Positions 15,768 through 25,017 of a stretch of DNA of 64,000 nucleotides are shown here, in pieces (position 1 is the stretch's first letter; each line of letters begins with the position of its first letter). Source of the stretch: Thiocapsa marina 5811 (GTDB lineage: Bacteria > Pseudomonadota > Gammaproteobacteria > Chromatiales > Chromatiaceae); contig NZ_AFWV01000007.1 in the NCBI RefSeq assembly GCF_000223985.1, forward strand, positions 1 to 64,000, in the 5' to 3' direction. Made by a program: the position numbers and the translations under genes. The notes below the pieces were generated by a model. It was not told the DNA's origin. It saw nothing but the letters and a program-made list of their open reading frames with translations, and searched no databases.

Positions 15768-16592
15768 ATGAAACGACTCATCAACCAACGCCCCGGCCCG
15801 GTCTCGACCGCGGCACTCGCGCTCCTGCCCTTCGTGGTCCTGGCGCTGGTCTACCTGCTCGCCTCGGATGCGCGGCTGGCGGAGAACCCGAACGACAAGT
15901 TGTTGCCGTCGTTCACGACGCTCGCCGAGTCTTTCGTTCGACTGACCAGCGTGCCGAGCCAGCGCACCGGCGAGATCTTGCTGTGGCAGGACACGGGTGC
16001 GAGTCTGCGCAGGCTCGCGCAAGGTGTGGGGATCAGCGCGGCGATCGGGCTGATACTGGGTGTCGCGCTGGGCGCCATCCCGCTGATTCGGTCCGGGTTT
16101 GCGCCCTTTGTCGCGGTGCTGTCGCTGATCCCGCCGATGGCCGTGCTGCCGGTCCTCTTCATCGTCTTCGGGCTCGGCGAGGTTTCCAAGGTCGTGCTCA
16201 TCATCGTCGGCATCACGCCTTTCATCGTGCGCGATCTGCAGCAAAGGGTGCAGGAGCTGCCGCGCGAGCTGATCATCAAGGCGCAGACCCTCGGCGCGAA
16301 CAGTTGGCAGATCGTCCTGCGGGTCATCCTGCCGCAGGTCGTTCCCCGACTGATCGATGCGGTTCGGCTCTCGCTCGGCACCGCCTGGCTCTTCCTGATC
16401 TCGGCCGAGGCGATCGCGGCCACCGAGGGGCTCGGTTATCGCATCTTCCTGGTGCGCCGTTACCTCGCGATGGACGTGATCCTGCCCTACGTGGTCTGGA
16501 TCACGATCCTGGCCTACCTGACCGACTTCCTCCTGAAGCAGATCTCGCGCCGGGCCTTCCCCTGGTACCACAACGGGGAGCCGGGCCGATGA
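15768..16592 (+). CDS. guanidine/urea-type ABC transporter permease
   Basis: A 274-residue inner-membrane permease of the SsuC/TauC/NrtB type with about six membrane helices. The cytoplasmic EAA loop that contacts the ATPase is visible as ELIIKAQTLGANSWQIVLRV. The first helix (ALALLPFVVLALVYLLA) is preceded by a short basic N-terminus from the ATG at 15768, and that start is supported by a clean upstream gap. Its stop overlaps the start of the ATPase gene (ATGA). Together with the binding protein 278 bp upstream it should form the guanidine importer; the substrate is inferred from the operon. Confidence 0.9.
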   Translation: MKRLINQRPGPVSTAALALLPFVVLALVYLLASDARLAENPNDKLLPSFTTLAESFVRLTSVPSQRTGEILLWQDTGASLRRLAQGVGISAAIGLILGVALGAIPLIRSGFAPFVAVLSLIPPMAVLPVLFIVFGLGEVSKVVLIIVGITPFIVRDLQQRVQELPRELIIKAQTLGANSWQIVLRVILPQVVPRLIDAVRLSLGTAWLFLISAEAIAATEGLGYRIFLVRRYLAMDVILPYVVWITILAYLTDFLLKQISRRAFPWYHNGEPGR

Positions 16593-17356
16593 CACCGAGG
16601 ATCCGCTTCGAGAATGTCTGGATGACCTACGGCGATCAGGTCGTGTTGGAGCGACTCAATCTGACCGTGGCGCCGGGCGAGTTCTGCACCATCGTGGGTG
16701 CGTCGGGCTGCGGGAAGACCACGCTGCTGCGCCTGTTGCTCGGCGAGGAGACGCCGAGCCGCGGGCGGATCCTGCTCGACGGCGAGCCTCTGCCCGCGGA
16801 GCCGGGGCCGGATCGCGGAATCGTCTTTCAGCGTTACTCGGTGTTCCCGCATCTCTCCGTTCTCGGCAATGTCTTGCTTGGATTGGAGCTGCGCGCCGCA
16901 CCGGTGACGGGTCGACTCTTCGGGGGCGCCCGTCGCAACGCGCGGGACGAGGCGGTCGCGATGTTGGAGGCAGTCGGTCTCGGGCAATCGCTGGGCAAGT
17001 ACCCGACCCAGCTCTCCGGAGGCATGCAACAGCGTCTCGCGCTCGCCCAGTCGCTCGTGATGCACCCGCGCATCCTGCTGCTCGACGAGCCGTTCGGTGC
17101 GCTCGACCCGGGGATCCGCCGAGACATGCACGAGCTGGTCCTGCGGCTCTGGCGCGAGAACAACCTGACCGTCTTCATGGTCACCCACGACATCCGCGAA
17201 GGCTTCTACCTTGGAACTCGCCTGCTGGTCTTCGACAAGCTGCGCTACGACCCGGATGCGCCTCAAGCCTACGGCGCCGGCATCACCTACGACCTGCCGA
17301 TCGGCCAGGCGGATCCGGGAACGCTGGCGGAGGTTTTGGCGGGGGGTAAAAGGTGA
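16589..17356 (+). CDS. guanidine/urea-type ABC transporter ATP-binding protein
   Basis: A 255-residue ABC ATPase of the SsuB/TauB/NrtD class. Walker A GASGCGKTT lies at about residues 37-45, the Q-loop at FQRYSVFPHLSV, the signature LSGGMQQRLALAQSL at about 141-155, Walker B RILLLDEPFGALD, and the switch His in MVTHDI. A roughly 20-residue insertion after the Q-loop (TGRLFGGARRNARDEA) is unusual for the class. The start overlaps the permease stop by four bases. It energises import of the operon's substrate, most likely guanidine. Confidence 0.92.
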   Translation: MTPRIRFENVWMTYGDQVVLERLNLTVAPGEFCTIVGASGCGKTTLLRLLLGEETPSRGRILLDGEPLPAEPGPDRGIVFQRYSVFPHLSVLGNVLLGLELRAAPVTGRLFGGARRNARDEAVAMLEAVGLGQSLGKYPTQLSGGMQQRLALAQSLVMHPRILLLDEPFGALDPGIRRDMHELVLRLWRENNLTVFMVTHDIREGFYLGTRLLVFDKLRYDPDAPQAYGAGITYDLPIGQADPGTLAEVLAGGKR

Positions 17357-17434
17357 ACGGTAAAAGGTGAAAGGTGCAGGGAAAGGTGGAAGGTGGAAGG
17401 CTCCACCAATTCGATCATTCGAGGAGAGCAGAAC

Positions 17435-18172
17435 GTGACCCATGAGACCCTAGACCCCTCGCGGATCGTCCACACCGAGCTGCTGCCCGGTGCGCGCAAC
17501 TGGTCCTTCATCATTCGCCGTGGTTTCGCGCTGCGCCTGAGCGATCGGCGCGGCGGGGCCAACTGCTCGGCGCTCTTCTACAACGCGCACGAGAAGCTCG
17601 AGCGCTACAACATGGCCGATACGCTCAAGGCCCAGCACACGGCCTTCTTGACCGCGGGTCATGTGTGCTACTCCGACATGGGTCGGATCCTGGTCTCGAT
17701 CACGGAGGATACCTGCGGCTGGCACGATACATTCTGCGGGGTGAGCGATGCCGCCTTGGTGCGCGAGCGTTTCGGCGAGGCCCGTTATCAAGAGGCGCGC
17801 AACGCCTTCCTGCGCAACGGCCGCGAGCTCTTCCTGATCGAGCTCGGCAAGTGGGGTCTCGGGCGTCGCGATCTGGTTCCCAACGTCAACTTCTTCAGCA
17901 AGGTTGCGGTTGACGAGGCCGGCCTGATGCGCTTCGAGCCCGATCACTCCAAGCCGGGCGATCATGTCGACCTGCGCGCCGAGATGGACACACTCGTCGT
18001 GATCAACACCTGTCCGCATCCGCTCGACCCAGCAGACGGGTGGTCGCCCAAGCCGGTCGACTTGACCATTTATCGCGCCGATCCCGCCGCCGAGGATGAT
18101 CTTTGCCGGACCTCTTGTGCCGAGAACGGCCGCGGCTTCGCCAACACCGCCATCTATCACTGCCAGCTCTGA
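17435..18172 (+). CDS. carboxyguanidine deiminase subunit (DUF1989, urea-carboxylase-associated protein 1 type)
   Basis: A 245-residue DUF1989 protein. Conserved family segments are [40 protein letters not shown], the Cys-His-bearing [13 protein letters not shown], and [13 protein letters not shown] late [20 protein letters not shown] is also conserved. Such proteins were long called urea carboxylase-associated, and the CgdA/CgdB pair has been shown to deiminate carboxyguanidine to allophanate and ammonia. The GTG at 17435 follows GAGGAGAG at ideal spacing and is preferred over the upstream ATG. It is followed after 10 bp by its paralogue. Which subunit corresponds to CgdA or CgdB was not decided here. 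Confidence 0.87.
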   Translation: MTHETLDPSRIVHTELLPGARNWSFIIRRGFALRLSDRRGGANCSALFYNAHEKLERYNMADTLKAQHTAFLTAGHVCYSDMGRILVSITEDTCGWHDTFCGVSDAALVRERFGEARYQEARNAFLRNGRELFLIELGKWGLGRRDLVPNVNFFSKVAVDEAGLMRFEPDHSKPGDHVDLRAEMDTLVVINTCPHPLDPADGWSPKPVDLTIYRADPAAEDDLCRTSCAENGRGFANTAIYHCQL

Positions 18173-18182
18173 GGGTACCGGC

Positions 18183-18863
18183 ATGACGACCCAGATCCAG
18201 ACTCCTCCCGTTGCGGATTTCGCGGCCAACCTGGTCGAAAGCCGGCTCGACCCCTCGGATGCCGTCTACGATCACGAGATCCCGGCCGGCGAGCCCTGGC
18301 TGCACGAGCTGCGTGCCGGCCAGACCCTGCGTATCCTCGACCTCATGGGTAACCAGGCGGTGGACACCCTCTTCTACAACGCCCGTGATCCCGCCGAGCG
18401 CTACAGCGCGGTCGACACCATTCGCGCTCAAGGCAGCCTCTATCTCACCACCGGCTCGGTCCTGATCTCCAACGACGGCAACCCGATGGCGACCATCGTC
18501 GCCGACACCTGCGGGCGCCACGACACCCTGGGCGGTGCCTGCGCCGCCGAGTCCAACCAGGTGCGCTATGCGTTGGAAAAGCGGCCGATGCACAACTGCC
18601 GCGACAACTATTTGATCGCACTGGCCGAATCCAGCTACGACATGGGCAAGCGCGACCTGACCGCCAACATCAACTTCTTCATGAACGTGCCGGTGACACC
18701 CGAAGGACACCTGACCTTCGAGGACGGCATCTCGGACGCCGGCAAATATGTCGAGCTGCGGGCCGAGATGGACCTGATCGTCCTGGTCTCGAACTGTCCG
18801 CAGCTCAACAATCCGTGCAATGCCTATAACCCGACGCCGGCGCGGATGCTCATCTGGGACTGA
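18183..18863 (+). CDS. carboxyguanidine deiminase subunit (DUF1989, urea-carboxylase-associated protein 2 type)
   Basis: A 226-residue paralogue of the preceding gene product. Parallel motifs are [56 protein letters not shown], and [20 protein letters not shown]. The cysteines of ADTCGRHDT and SNCPQ align with those of the partner. The two subunits are thought to form a heteromeric deiminase acting between the carboxylase and allophanate hydrolase. The ATG at 18183 is the first start after the 10-bp gap. Sequence divergence between the two paralogues is large, consistent with distinct roles for the subunits. Confidence 0.88.
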   Translation: MTTQIQTPPVADFAANLVESRLDPSDAVYDHEIPAGEPWLHELRAGQTLRILDLMGNQAVDTLFYNARDPAERYSAVDTIRAQGSLYLTTGSVLISNDGNPMATIVADTCGRHDTLGGACAAESNQVRYALEKRPMHNCRDNYLIALAESSYDMGKRDLTANINFFMNVPVTPEGHLTFEDGISDAGKYVELRAEMDLIVLVSNCPQLNNPCNAYNPTPARMLIWD

Positions 18864-19183
18864 TTGCGGTGCCCGCAATCAGGTGAATGTCGGATTTCGC
18901 TGCGCTCATCCGACCTAAACCGCGCCCGGAGCGAGATGCTGATTTTCGAGAGAGCTGGACCTTTGATGCATCCAGGGTCTTTAGCGGGGACCGGGTCCAA
19001 ATCATTTTTTGATCTCTTGAACCGGGTCAGCTCCGAGCTTCGTCAAGACTGCCGGGGCCGTTCCCATCCCGGAACACCGCATACTGCTCCGGGCCCGGTT
19101 CAAGGCTTGGAGGACCACGGGGACGACCCCGCGGGTCATGTTATCGACGCGGGACGACCCGCGACCGCTCGGAATCGCCGACG
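18864..19183. other. intra-operon gap before carboxylase gene
   Basis: No gene. It holds one palindrome (18889-18917) and, at about 18996-19030, two ACCGGGTC direct repeats around AAATCATTTTTTGATCT, a short stem with a T-run. This could attenuate transcription before the carboxylase gene, but the structure is weak. Confidence 0.4.
18889..18917 (+). repeat. palindromic repeat, ATCCGAC type
   Basis: Stem GTCGGAT/ATCCGAC encloses TTCGCTGCGCTC and is followed by CTA. It has the same layout as the GTCCACC copies with a different stem sequence. Confidence 0.75.
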
Positions 19184-22100
19184 ATGTTCGACAAGGTCTT
19201 GATTGCCAACCGCGGCGCCATCGCCTGCCGCATCATCCGCACGCTCGACGCCTTGGGAGTCGGGTCGGTGGCGGTCTATTCGCGCGCCGATGCCGCATCC
19301 CGGCACGTGAGCCTGGCCGGCGAAGCGGTCTGCATCGGCGAGGCGCTCGCGGCCGAGTCCTATCTGGACATGGGCCGAATCCTGGACGCGGCCGAGGCGA
19401 CCGGGGCGCAGGCCATCCATCCCGGCTACGGTTTTCTCTCGGAGAACGCGAGCTTCGCCGAGACCTGCGAGCAGCGCGGTCTGGTCTTTCTCGGACCGAC
19501 CCCGGCGCAGTTGCGCGACTTCGGGTTGAAACACCGTGCGCGTGAGCTGGCGGCGGCCAACGCCGTACCCTTGCTGCCCGGCAGCGGTCTGCTCGAGGAC
19601 GCCGAGCAGGCGCGGCGCGAGGCGGAGCGGATCGGTTATCCGGTGATGCTCAAGAGTACGGCGGGCGGCGGCGGGATCGGGATGCAGCAATGCGCGGATG
19701 TCGACGCGCTGACCGAGGCCTTCGAGCGGGTCCGTCGACTCGGTCAGAGCAACTTCGCCGATGCCGGGATCTTCCTCGAGCGCTATGTGCGCGGGGCGCG
19801 GCATATCGAGGTGCAGATCTTCGGCAACGGGCTCGGCGGCGTCGCGGCACTCGGCGAGCGCGATTGCTCCCTGCAGAGGCGCAATCAGAAGGTCGTCGAG
19901 GAGACCCCGGCCCCGCATCTGCCGCCCGAGCTGCGCGCCGCCATGCTCGAGACGGCACGCCGACTCGGTGCCGCCGTGGCCTATCGCTCGGCGGGGACCG
20001 TCGAGTACATCTACGACCCGGAGCGTGCCGCTTTCTATTTCCTGGAGGTCAACACGCGTCTTCAGGTCGAGCACGGGGTGACGGAGGCGGTGACCGGGGT
20101 CGACCTGGTCGAGTGGATGGTGCGCCTCGGTGCGGGCAGCCTTCCGGATCTCGGCGGGCTGTCCGTCGAGCCGCAAGGCCACGCGATCCAGGTCCGCCTC
20201 TATGCCGAGGATCCGGGTAAGGGGTTTCAGCCGAGCGCGGGGCTCTTGACGCACGTCGAGCTGCCGCCGGATGTCCGCGTCGACACCTGGATCGAGACCG
20301 GCACGCAGGTCTCGCCCTACTATGATCCGCTGCTCGCCAAGGTCATCGTCCATGCGAAGGATCGCCCCGCGGCGCTCGCGCGTCTGGAGCAGGCGCTGGA
20401 GCGCACCGAGATCGCCGGTATCGAGACGAATCTCGGGTATCTGCGCCAAGTCATGCGTGACCCGGAGGTCGTGGCCGGTCGCCACCACACGGCTACACTG
20501 GCCGGCTTCGACTATCGGCCGGACACTATCGACGTTCTCGCCGCCGGCACTCAGAGCACGGTCCAGGACTGGCCGGGGCGACTGGGCTACTGGGACGTCG
20601 GTATCCCCCCGTCCGGACCCATGGACGATCTGGCGTTTCGGCTCGGCAACCGGATGCTCGGCAATCCATCCGACGCCGCCGGGCTGGAGCTCACGGTCAC
20701 GGGGCCGACGCTGCGTTTCAATCGCGATGCGCGCGTCTGTCTGACCGGAGCCGAGATGGCGGCACAGATCGACGGACGCCCGGTGCCCTGGTGGCGTCCC
20801 GTGGCCGTGCGCGCCGGGGAGGTGCTGCGTCTCGGTGCGATGGTCGGATCCGGCGCGCGCGCCTATCTGACGGTATGCGGTGGCCTGCAGGTGCCGACCT
20901 ATCTCGGCAGTCGCGCCACCTTCACACTCGGCCGATTCGGCGGGCATGGTGGGCGTCCGTTGCAGGTGGGGGATGTCCTACATCTGGCGACCGATCCGGA
21001 TCTGTTTGCGGGGACGCTCACGGACGGGAGCGATGGTGGTCCGAGCCTGTCCGGTCTCCCCGAGCCTCTCATCCCGCGCTACGGCGACACCTGGACGCTG
21101 CGGGTGATCTACGGGCCGCACGGTGCACCCGAGTTCTTCACCGACGAGGACATCGCGACCCTCTTCGCGACCGACTGGGAGGTGCACTACAACTCGAGCC
21201 GCACCGGCGTGCGTCTGATCGGTCCGAAGCCGACCTGGGCGCGGCCCGACGGCGGCGAGGCCGGACTGCATCCGTCGAACATACACGACAACGCCTATGC
21301 CTTGGGGACGCTGGATTTCACCGGCGACATGCCCGTGATCCTGGGTCCTGACGGGCCGAGTCTGGGCGGGTTCGTTTGCCCGGCGACGGTGATCTCGGCG
21401 GACCGCTGGTGTCTGGGTCAGCTCCGGCCGGGTGATCGGGTGCGTTTTGTGCCGGTCTCTCAGGAGACCGCCAACGCGCTGGAGGCTGCGCGGGACGACA
21501 TGATCTCCCGGCTCGCGGCGCCGGCTGCGGTGAAGGCCAAGCCGCTGCCTCCCGCCGACCCGCGCGTGCGTCGAATCGATCCCCCCGAGCATCCGGTCGG
21601 CGTCACCTACCGGGCCTCGGGCGACAAGGACCTGCTGGTGGAGTACGGCCCGCAGGTGCTGGATATTCGGCTGCGCTTCCGGGTGCATGCGCTGATGCTC
21701 TCGCTCCGCGACGAGCCGATCCCAGGCGTGCTGGAGCTCACTCCGGGCATCCGCTCCTTGCAGGTGCGCTATGACAGCCGTGCGCTGAAGCTCGGCGCTC
21801 TGCTCGACCGGCTCGTCGCGCGCGAGCAGGCCCTCGGCGATGTCGAGTCGCTCTCCGTCCCGGCGCGCGTGGTGCATCTCCCTCTGTCCTGGGATGACTC
21901 GTCCACCCGGCTTGCGATCGAGAAATACATGCAGTCGGTACGACCGGACGCGCCCTGGTGTCCGAGCAACATCGAGTTCATCCGCCGCATCAACGGGCTC
22001 GACAGCATCGATGATGTCCGGCGCATCCTCTTCGAGGCGAGCTATCTGGTGATGGGCCTGGGCGATGTCTATCTGGGCGCGCCGGTCGCCACGCCGCTGG

Positions 22101-22849
22101 ATCCAAGACATCGTCTGGTGACGACCAAATACAACCCGGCCCGAACCTGGACACCCGAGAACGCCGTCGGGATCGGCGGCTCCTATCTCTGCGTCTACGG
22201 CATGGAAGGGCCGGGCGGCTATCAGTTCGTCGGACGCACGCTTCAGATGTGGAATCGCTTCAAGCGCACCCCGGATTTCGAGCGGCCCTATCTGTTGCGC
22301 TTCTTCGACCAGATCCGCTTCTACCCGGTCTCCGAGCAGGAGCTGACCGAGCTGCGCGAGGCCTTCCCGCGCGGCGGCTTTCGGCTTCAGGTTGAGGAGA
22401 CGCGGTTCAGCCTGGCCGAATACCAGGCGTTTCTCCAAACGAACGCGGAGTCGATCGCGGTCTTCAAGACACGCCAACAGGCCGCCTTCGAGGCCGAGCG
22501 CGAGCGCTGGGCCGCGGCCGGTCAGCTCGAGGTCGATCAGGATGTCGGCAGCGGCGCGTCCGGGCACATCGACGAGCAGGCCGAGTCGCTGCGGCTCGCG
22601 CCGGGCGAGCTGGCGATCGAGAGCCATGTCCACGGCAGTGTCTGGCAGCTCGCGGTCGAGGTCGGGCAGCAGGTCGAGCCCGGCCAAGTGCTGCTGGTCC
22701 TGGAGTCCATGAAGATGGAGATCGCCGTGCATGCCGACCGCAGCGGACGGGTCGCGCGCATCCTCTGTCGCAGCGGCGCCCAGGTGACACCCGGCCAGGC
22801 GCTCTTGGTGCTGGATACCGCCGCCGACGCAACGGAGAAGACGGCATGA
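19184..22849 (+). CDS. uca: guanidine (urea) carboxylase, biotin-dependent
   Basis: A 1221-residue multidomain enzyme that carboxylates guanidine (historically urea) with ATP and bicarbonate. The biotin carboxylase domain spans about 1-450 ([48 protein letters not shown]). The carboxyltransferase part follows as AHS2-like (about 470-790, [20 protein letters not shown]) and AHS1-like (about 810-1000) segments. The biotin carrier domain is at the C-terminus with ESMKM and the biotinylated Lys at 1177. Full length for the family. The DUF1989 pair and riboswitch upstream argue for guanidine rather than urea as the true substrate. Its stop overlaps the allophanate hydrolase start. Confidence 0.93.
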   Translation: MFDKVLIANRGAIACRIIRTLDALGVGSVAVYSRADAASRHVSLAGEAVCIGEALAAESYLDMGRILDAAEATGAQAIHPGYGFLSENASFAETCEQRGLVFLGPTPAQLRDFGLKHRARELAAANAVPLLPGSGLLEDAEQARREAERIGYPVMLKSTAGGGGIGMQQCADVDALTEAFERVRRLGQSNFADAGIFLERYVRGARHIEVQIFGNGLGGVAALGERDCSLQRRNQKVVEETPAPHLPPELRAAMLETARRLGAAVAYRSAGTVEYIYDPERAAFYFLEVNTRLQVEHGVTEAVTGVDLVEWMVRLGAGSLPDLGGLSVEPQGHAIQVRLYAEDPGKGFQPSAGLLTHVELPPDVRVDTWIETGTQVSPYYDPLLAKVIVHAKDRPAALARLEQALERTEIAGIETNLGYLRQVMRDPEVVAGRHHTATLAGFDYRPDTIDVLAAGTQSTVQDWPGRLGYWDVGIPPSGPMDDLAFRLGNRMLGNPSDAAGLELTVTGPTLRFNRDARVCLTGAEMAAQIDGRPVPWWRPVAVRAGEVLRLGAMVGSGARAYLTVCGGLQVPTYLGSRATFTLGRFGGHGGRPLQVGDVLHLATDPDLFAGTLTDGSDGGPSLSGLPEPLIPRYGDTWTLRVIYGPHGAPEFFTDEDIATLFATDWEVHYNSSRTGVRLIGPKPTWARPDGGEAGLHPSNIHDNAYALGTLDFTGDMPVILGPDGPSLGGFVCPATVISADRWCLGQLRPGDRVRFVPVSQETANALEAARDDMISRLAAPAAVKAKPLPPADPRVRRIDPPEHPVGVTYRASGDKDLLVEYGPQVLDIRLRFRVHALMLSLRDEPIPGVLELTPGIRSLQVRYDSRALKLGALLDRLVAREQALGDVESLSVPARVVHLPLSWDDSSTRLAIEKYMQSVRPDAPWCPSNIEFIRRINGLDSIDDVRRILFEASYLVMGLGDVYLGAPVATPLDPRHRLVTTKYNPARTWTPENAVGIGGSYLCVYGMEGPGGYQFVGRTLQMWNRFKRTPDFERPYLLRFFDQIRFYPVSEQELTELREAFPRGGFRLQVEETRFSLAEYQAFLQTNAESIAVFKTRQQAAFEAERERWAAAGQLEVDQDVGSGASGHIDEQAESLRLAPGELAIESHVHGSVWQLAVEVGQQVEPGQVLLVLESMKMEIAVHADRSGRVARILCRSGAQVTPGQALLVLDTAADATEKTA

Positions 22850-24711
22850 GCCGAACACCGCAGACGCCCCTGAACCTCTCGATCCGTCATCTCCGCGCGG
22901 CCTATCGCGAGGGCGGGCTCACACCCGCGACGCTGGTGGAGCAGATCCGCGCCCGGATCGCCGAGCATGCGGAAGACAATATCTGGATCCACGTCCTGTC
23001 CGACGCCGAGCTGGCGCCTTATCTGGCGCGGCTGTCCGAGACCGATCCCGAGACGCTCCCGCTCTACGGCATCCCCTTCGCGATCAAGGACAACATCGAC
23101 CTCGCGGGCGTGCCGACCACCGCCGCGCTGCCGGAGCTCGCCTGGACGCCGGAGCGCTCGGCCACCGTCGTCGAACGCCTGATCGCCGCCGGCGCGTTGC
23201 CCGTCGGCAAGACCAATCTCGATCAGCTCGCGACCGGTCTGGTCGGCACCCGCTCGCCCTACGGCGCGGTGCCCAATGCCTTCGATCCGGACTACATCGC
23301 CGGAGGCAGCAGCTCGGGGTCCGCGGCGGCGATCGCGCACGGGCTCGTCAGCTTCGCCTTGGGGACGGATACCGCCGGCTCCGGGCGTGTCCCGGCGGCG
23401 CTCAACAACCTCGTCGGCATCAAGCCGACCCGTGGTCTGCTCAGCACCCGCGGTGTCTTGCCGGCCTGCCGCACGCTCGACTGCGTGAGCCTCTTTACGC
23501 TCGATCTGGCCGATGCCGACCAGCTGATGCCGATCGTCGCCGGCTTTGACCCGGAGGATCCCTTTGCGCGGCCCGCACCGTCGACGCCGCTGCGGGACCA
23601 AGGAGCGACCGATGCATCCTTCCGTTTCGGCGTGCCCGCGACGCTCGAGTGGTTCGGCGACACGGTGAGCGAGCGACTGTTCGAGGCGACAGTGCGACGC
23701 CTCCGCGCACTCGGCGGCGAGGCGGTCACCATCGACTTCACCCCGTTTTCCGAGGCGGCCCGCCTACTCTACGAGGGCCCCTGGGTCGCGGAGCGTTACG
23801 CCGCCATCGAGGACTGGATCCGAACCCGCCCCGAGACGCTGCACCCGGTCACACGCGCCATCATCGAGCCGGCCGTCGAGGCGCGGGCGGTCGATGCCTT
23901 CAAGGCCCAATATCGGTTGGCCGAGATCAAGCGCGCTGCCGATGCCTGTTGGTCCGAGCTGGACTGCATCCTCACGCCGACGATCGCGACCCCCTACCGG
24001 ATCGCACAGGTCGCCGCCGATCCGATTCGGCTCAACAGCCGCCTGGGCTACTACACCAACTTCATGAACCTGCTGGATCTGGCCGCTGTCGCCGTGCCCG
24101 CGGGGATGCGGCCCGACGGTCTGCCGTTCGGCGTGACCCTCTTCGGTCCCGCCTTCAGCGACGTGATCCTCGCGCGCTTGGCCGAGCGTCTCCACCTGGA
24201 TCCGAGCCAGACCGCTTGGCCCACCCAAGGCGCGACCGGGCATCCGGTGTCGCCGGTTTCCCGATGGGCAACGGGACGCGCCGATTCGCGTCCTGCGGAC
24301 AGCCCGAAGGAGACCGACCCCGCGATGCTCCCTCTGGTCGTCTGCGGCGCCCACCTCTCGGGACTCGCGCTCAATCACCAGCTGATCGAGCGCGGCGCCC
24401 GTCTCTTGGCTGCAACCAAGACCACGCCCCGTTATCGACTCTATGCACTCCCCGGCGGCCCGCCCGAGCGCCCCGGTCTGATCCGGGTCCCGACCGGCGG
24501 CGTCGCCATCGATGTCGAGGTCTGGGCGCTTCCGCAGACGACCGTCGGCAGCTTCCTCGCCGGCATCCCGGCACCGCTCGGCCTCGGCAGCGTCGAGCTG
24601 GCCGACGGCCATTGGGAAAAGGGTTTTATCTGCGAGGGCTTCGCGGCGGATGGTGCGCGAGACATCAGTGCGCTCGGGGGCTGGCGGGCGTATCTGGCGG
24701 CTGGCGGCTGA
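22846..24711 (+). CDS. atzF: allophanate hydrolase
   Basis: A 621-residue amidase-signature enzyme that splits allophanate into two ammonia and two CO2, the last step of guanidine breakdown. The Ser-cisSer-Lys triad is visible as Lys81 in GIPFAIKDN, Ser155/156 in [10 protein letters not shown] and nucleophile Ser179 in GTDTAGSGR. The amidase part ends near residue 455. After a linker, the C-terminal allophanate hydrolase domain (about 490-615, [20 protein letters not shown]) shares its fold with GGCT-like proteins and is typical of AtzF. The ATG overlaps the carboxylase stop (ATGA), so the two are translationally coupled. Confidence 0.94.
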   Translation: MSRTPQTPLNLSIRHLRAAYREGGLTPATLVEQIRARIAEHAEDNIWIHVLSDAELAPYLARLSETDPETLPLYGIPFAIKDNIDLAGVPTTAALPELAWTPERSATVVERLIAAGALPVGKTNLDQLATGLVGTRSPYGAVPNAFDPDYIAGGSSSGSAAAIAHGLVSFALGTDTAGSGRVPAALNNLVGIKPTRGLLSTRGVLPACRTLDCVSLFTLDLADADQLMPIVAGFDPEDPFARPAPSTPLRDQGATDASFRFGVPATLEWFGDTVSERLFEATVRRLRALGGEAVTIDFTPFSEAARLLYEGPWVAERYAAIEDWIRTRPETLHPVTRAIIEPAVEARAVDAFKAQYRLAEIKRAADACWSELDCILTPTIATPYRIAQVAADPIRLNSRLGYYTNFMNLLDLAAVAVPAGMRPDGLPFGVTLFGPAFSDVILARLAERLHLDPSQTAWPTQGATGHPVSPVSRWATGRADSRPADSPKETDPAMLPLVVCGAHLSGLALNHQLIERGARLLAATKTTPRYRLYALPGGPPERPGLIRVPTGGVAIDVEVWALPQTTVGSFLAGIPAPLGLGSVELADGHWEKGFICEGFAADGARDISALGGWRAYLAAGG

Positions 24712-25017
24712 GGTCGCCGTCGAACGCCAGCCGCCAGCTTCACGTTCGCTGAGGGCAGGAAGCAGGCCATAGGCTGTACCGAGCCATGCGAGGCACAACC
24801 AAGCGTCGGCGGACGTTGTGCTTCCTCTCGTCAGCACAACCGAAGCAGCTTTCACCTTTCACCTTTCACCGTTCGCCTTTCACCTTCAACCCTCGACGAA
24901 ATTCCTCCCGACCGAACCGCGAAGCTCTGCGACAATAGGCCGGTTGCCGCGGCACGGGTCCGCGCGCTTGAGTCCAGACAACCCGCAACGAAAAGACGAG
25001 AGAGGTACGTTCGACCA
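24712..25017. other. intergenic region after guanidine operon
   Basis: No gene. It contains the second copy of the CACAACC-type repeat pair (24773-24840) and a pyrimidine-rich TTTCACC tandem (about 24849-24890), probably part of the ppdK leader. No terminator with a T-tract was recognised for the guanidine operon. Confidence 0.5.
24773..24840 (+). repeat. paired palindrome, CACAACC type, second copy
   Basis: About 65 bp nearly identical in layout to 15528-15593, including GAGCC.TGCGAGGCACAACC and AAGCGTCGGC. Its right stem is GTTGTGCT (24815-24822) with AGCACAAC (24833-24840). Relative to the first copy, a C-to-T change in one arm is matched by G-to-A in the other, so pairing is kept. Confidence 0.88.

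Noticed and set aside
19184-24711. Simple urea amidolyase annotation
   Set aside because: The riboswitch and the DUF1989 pair point to guanidine; urea alone would not need the deiminase.
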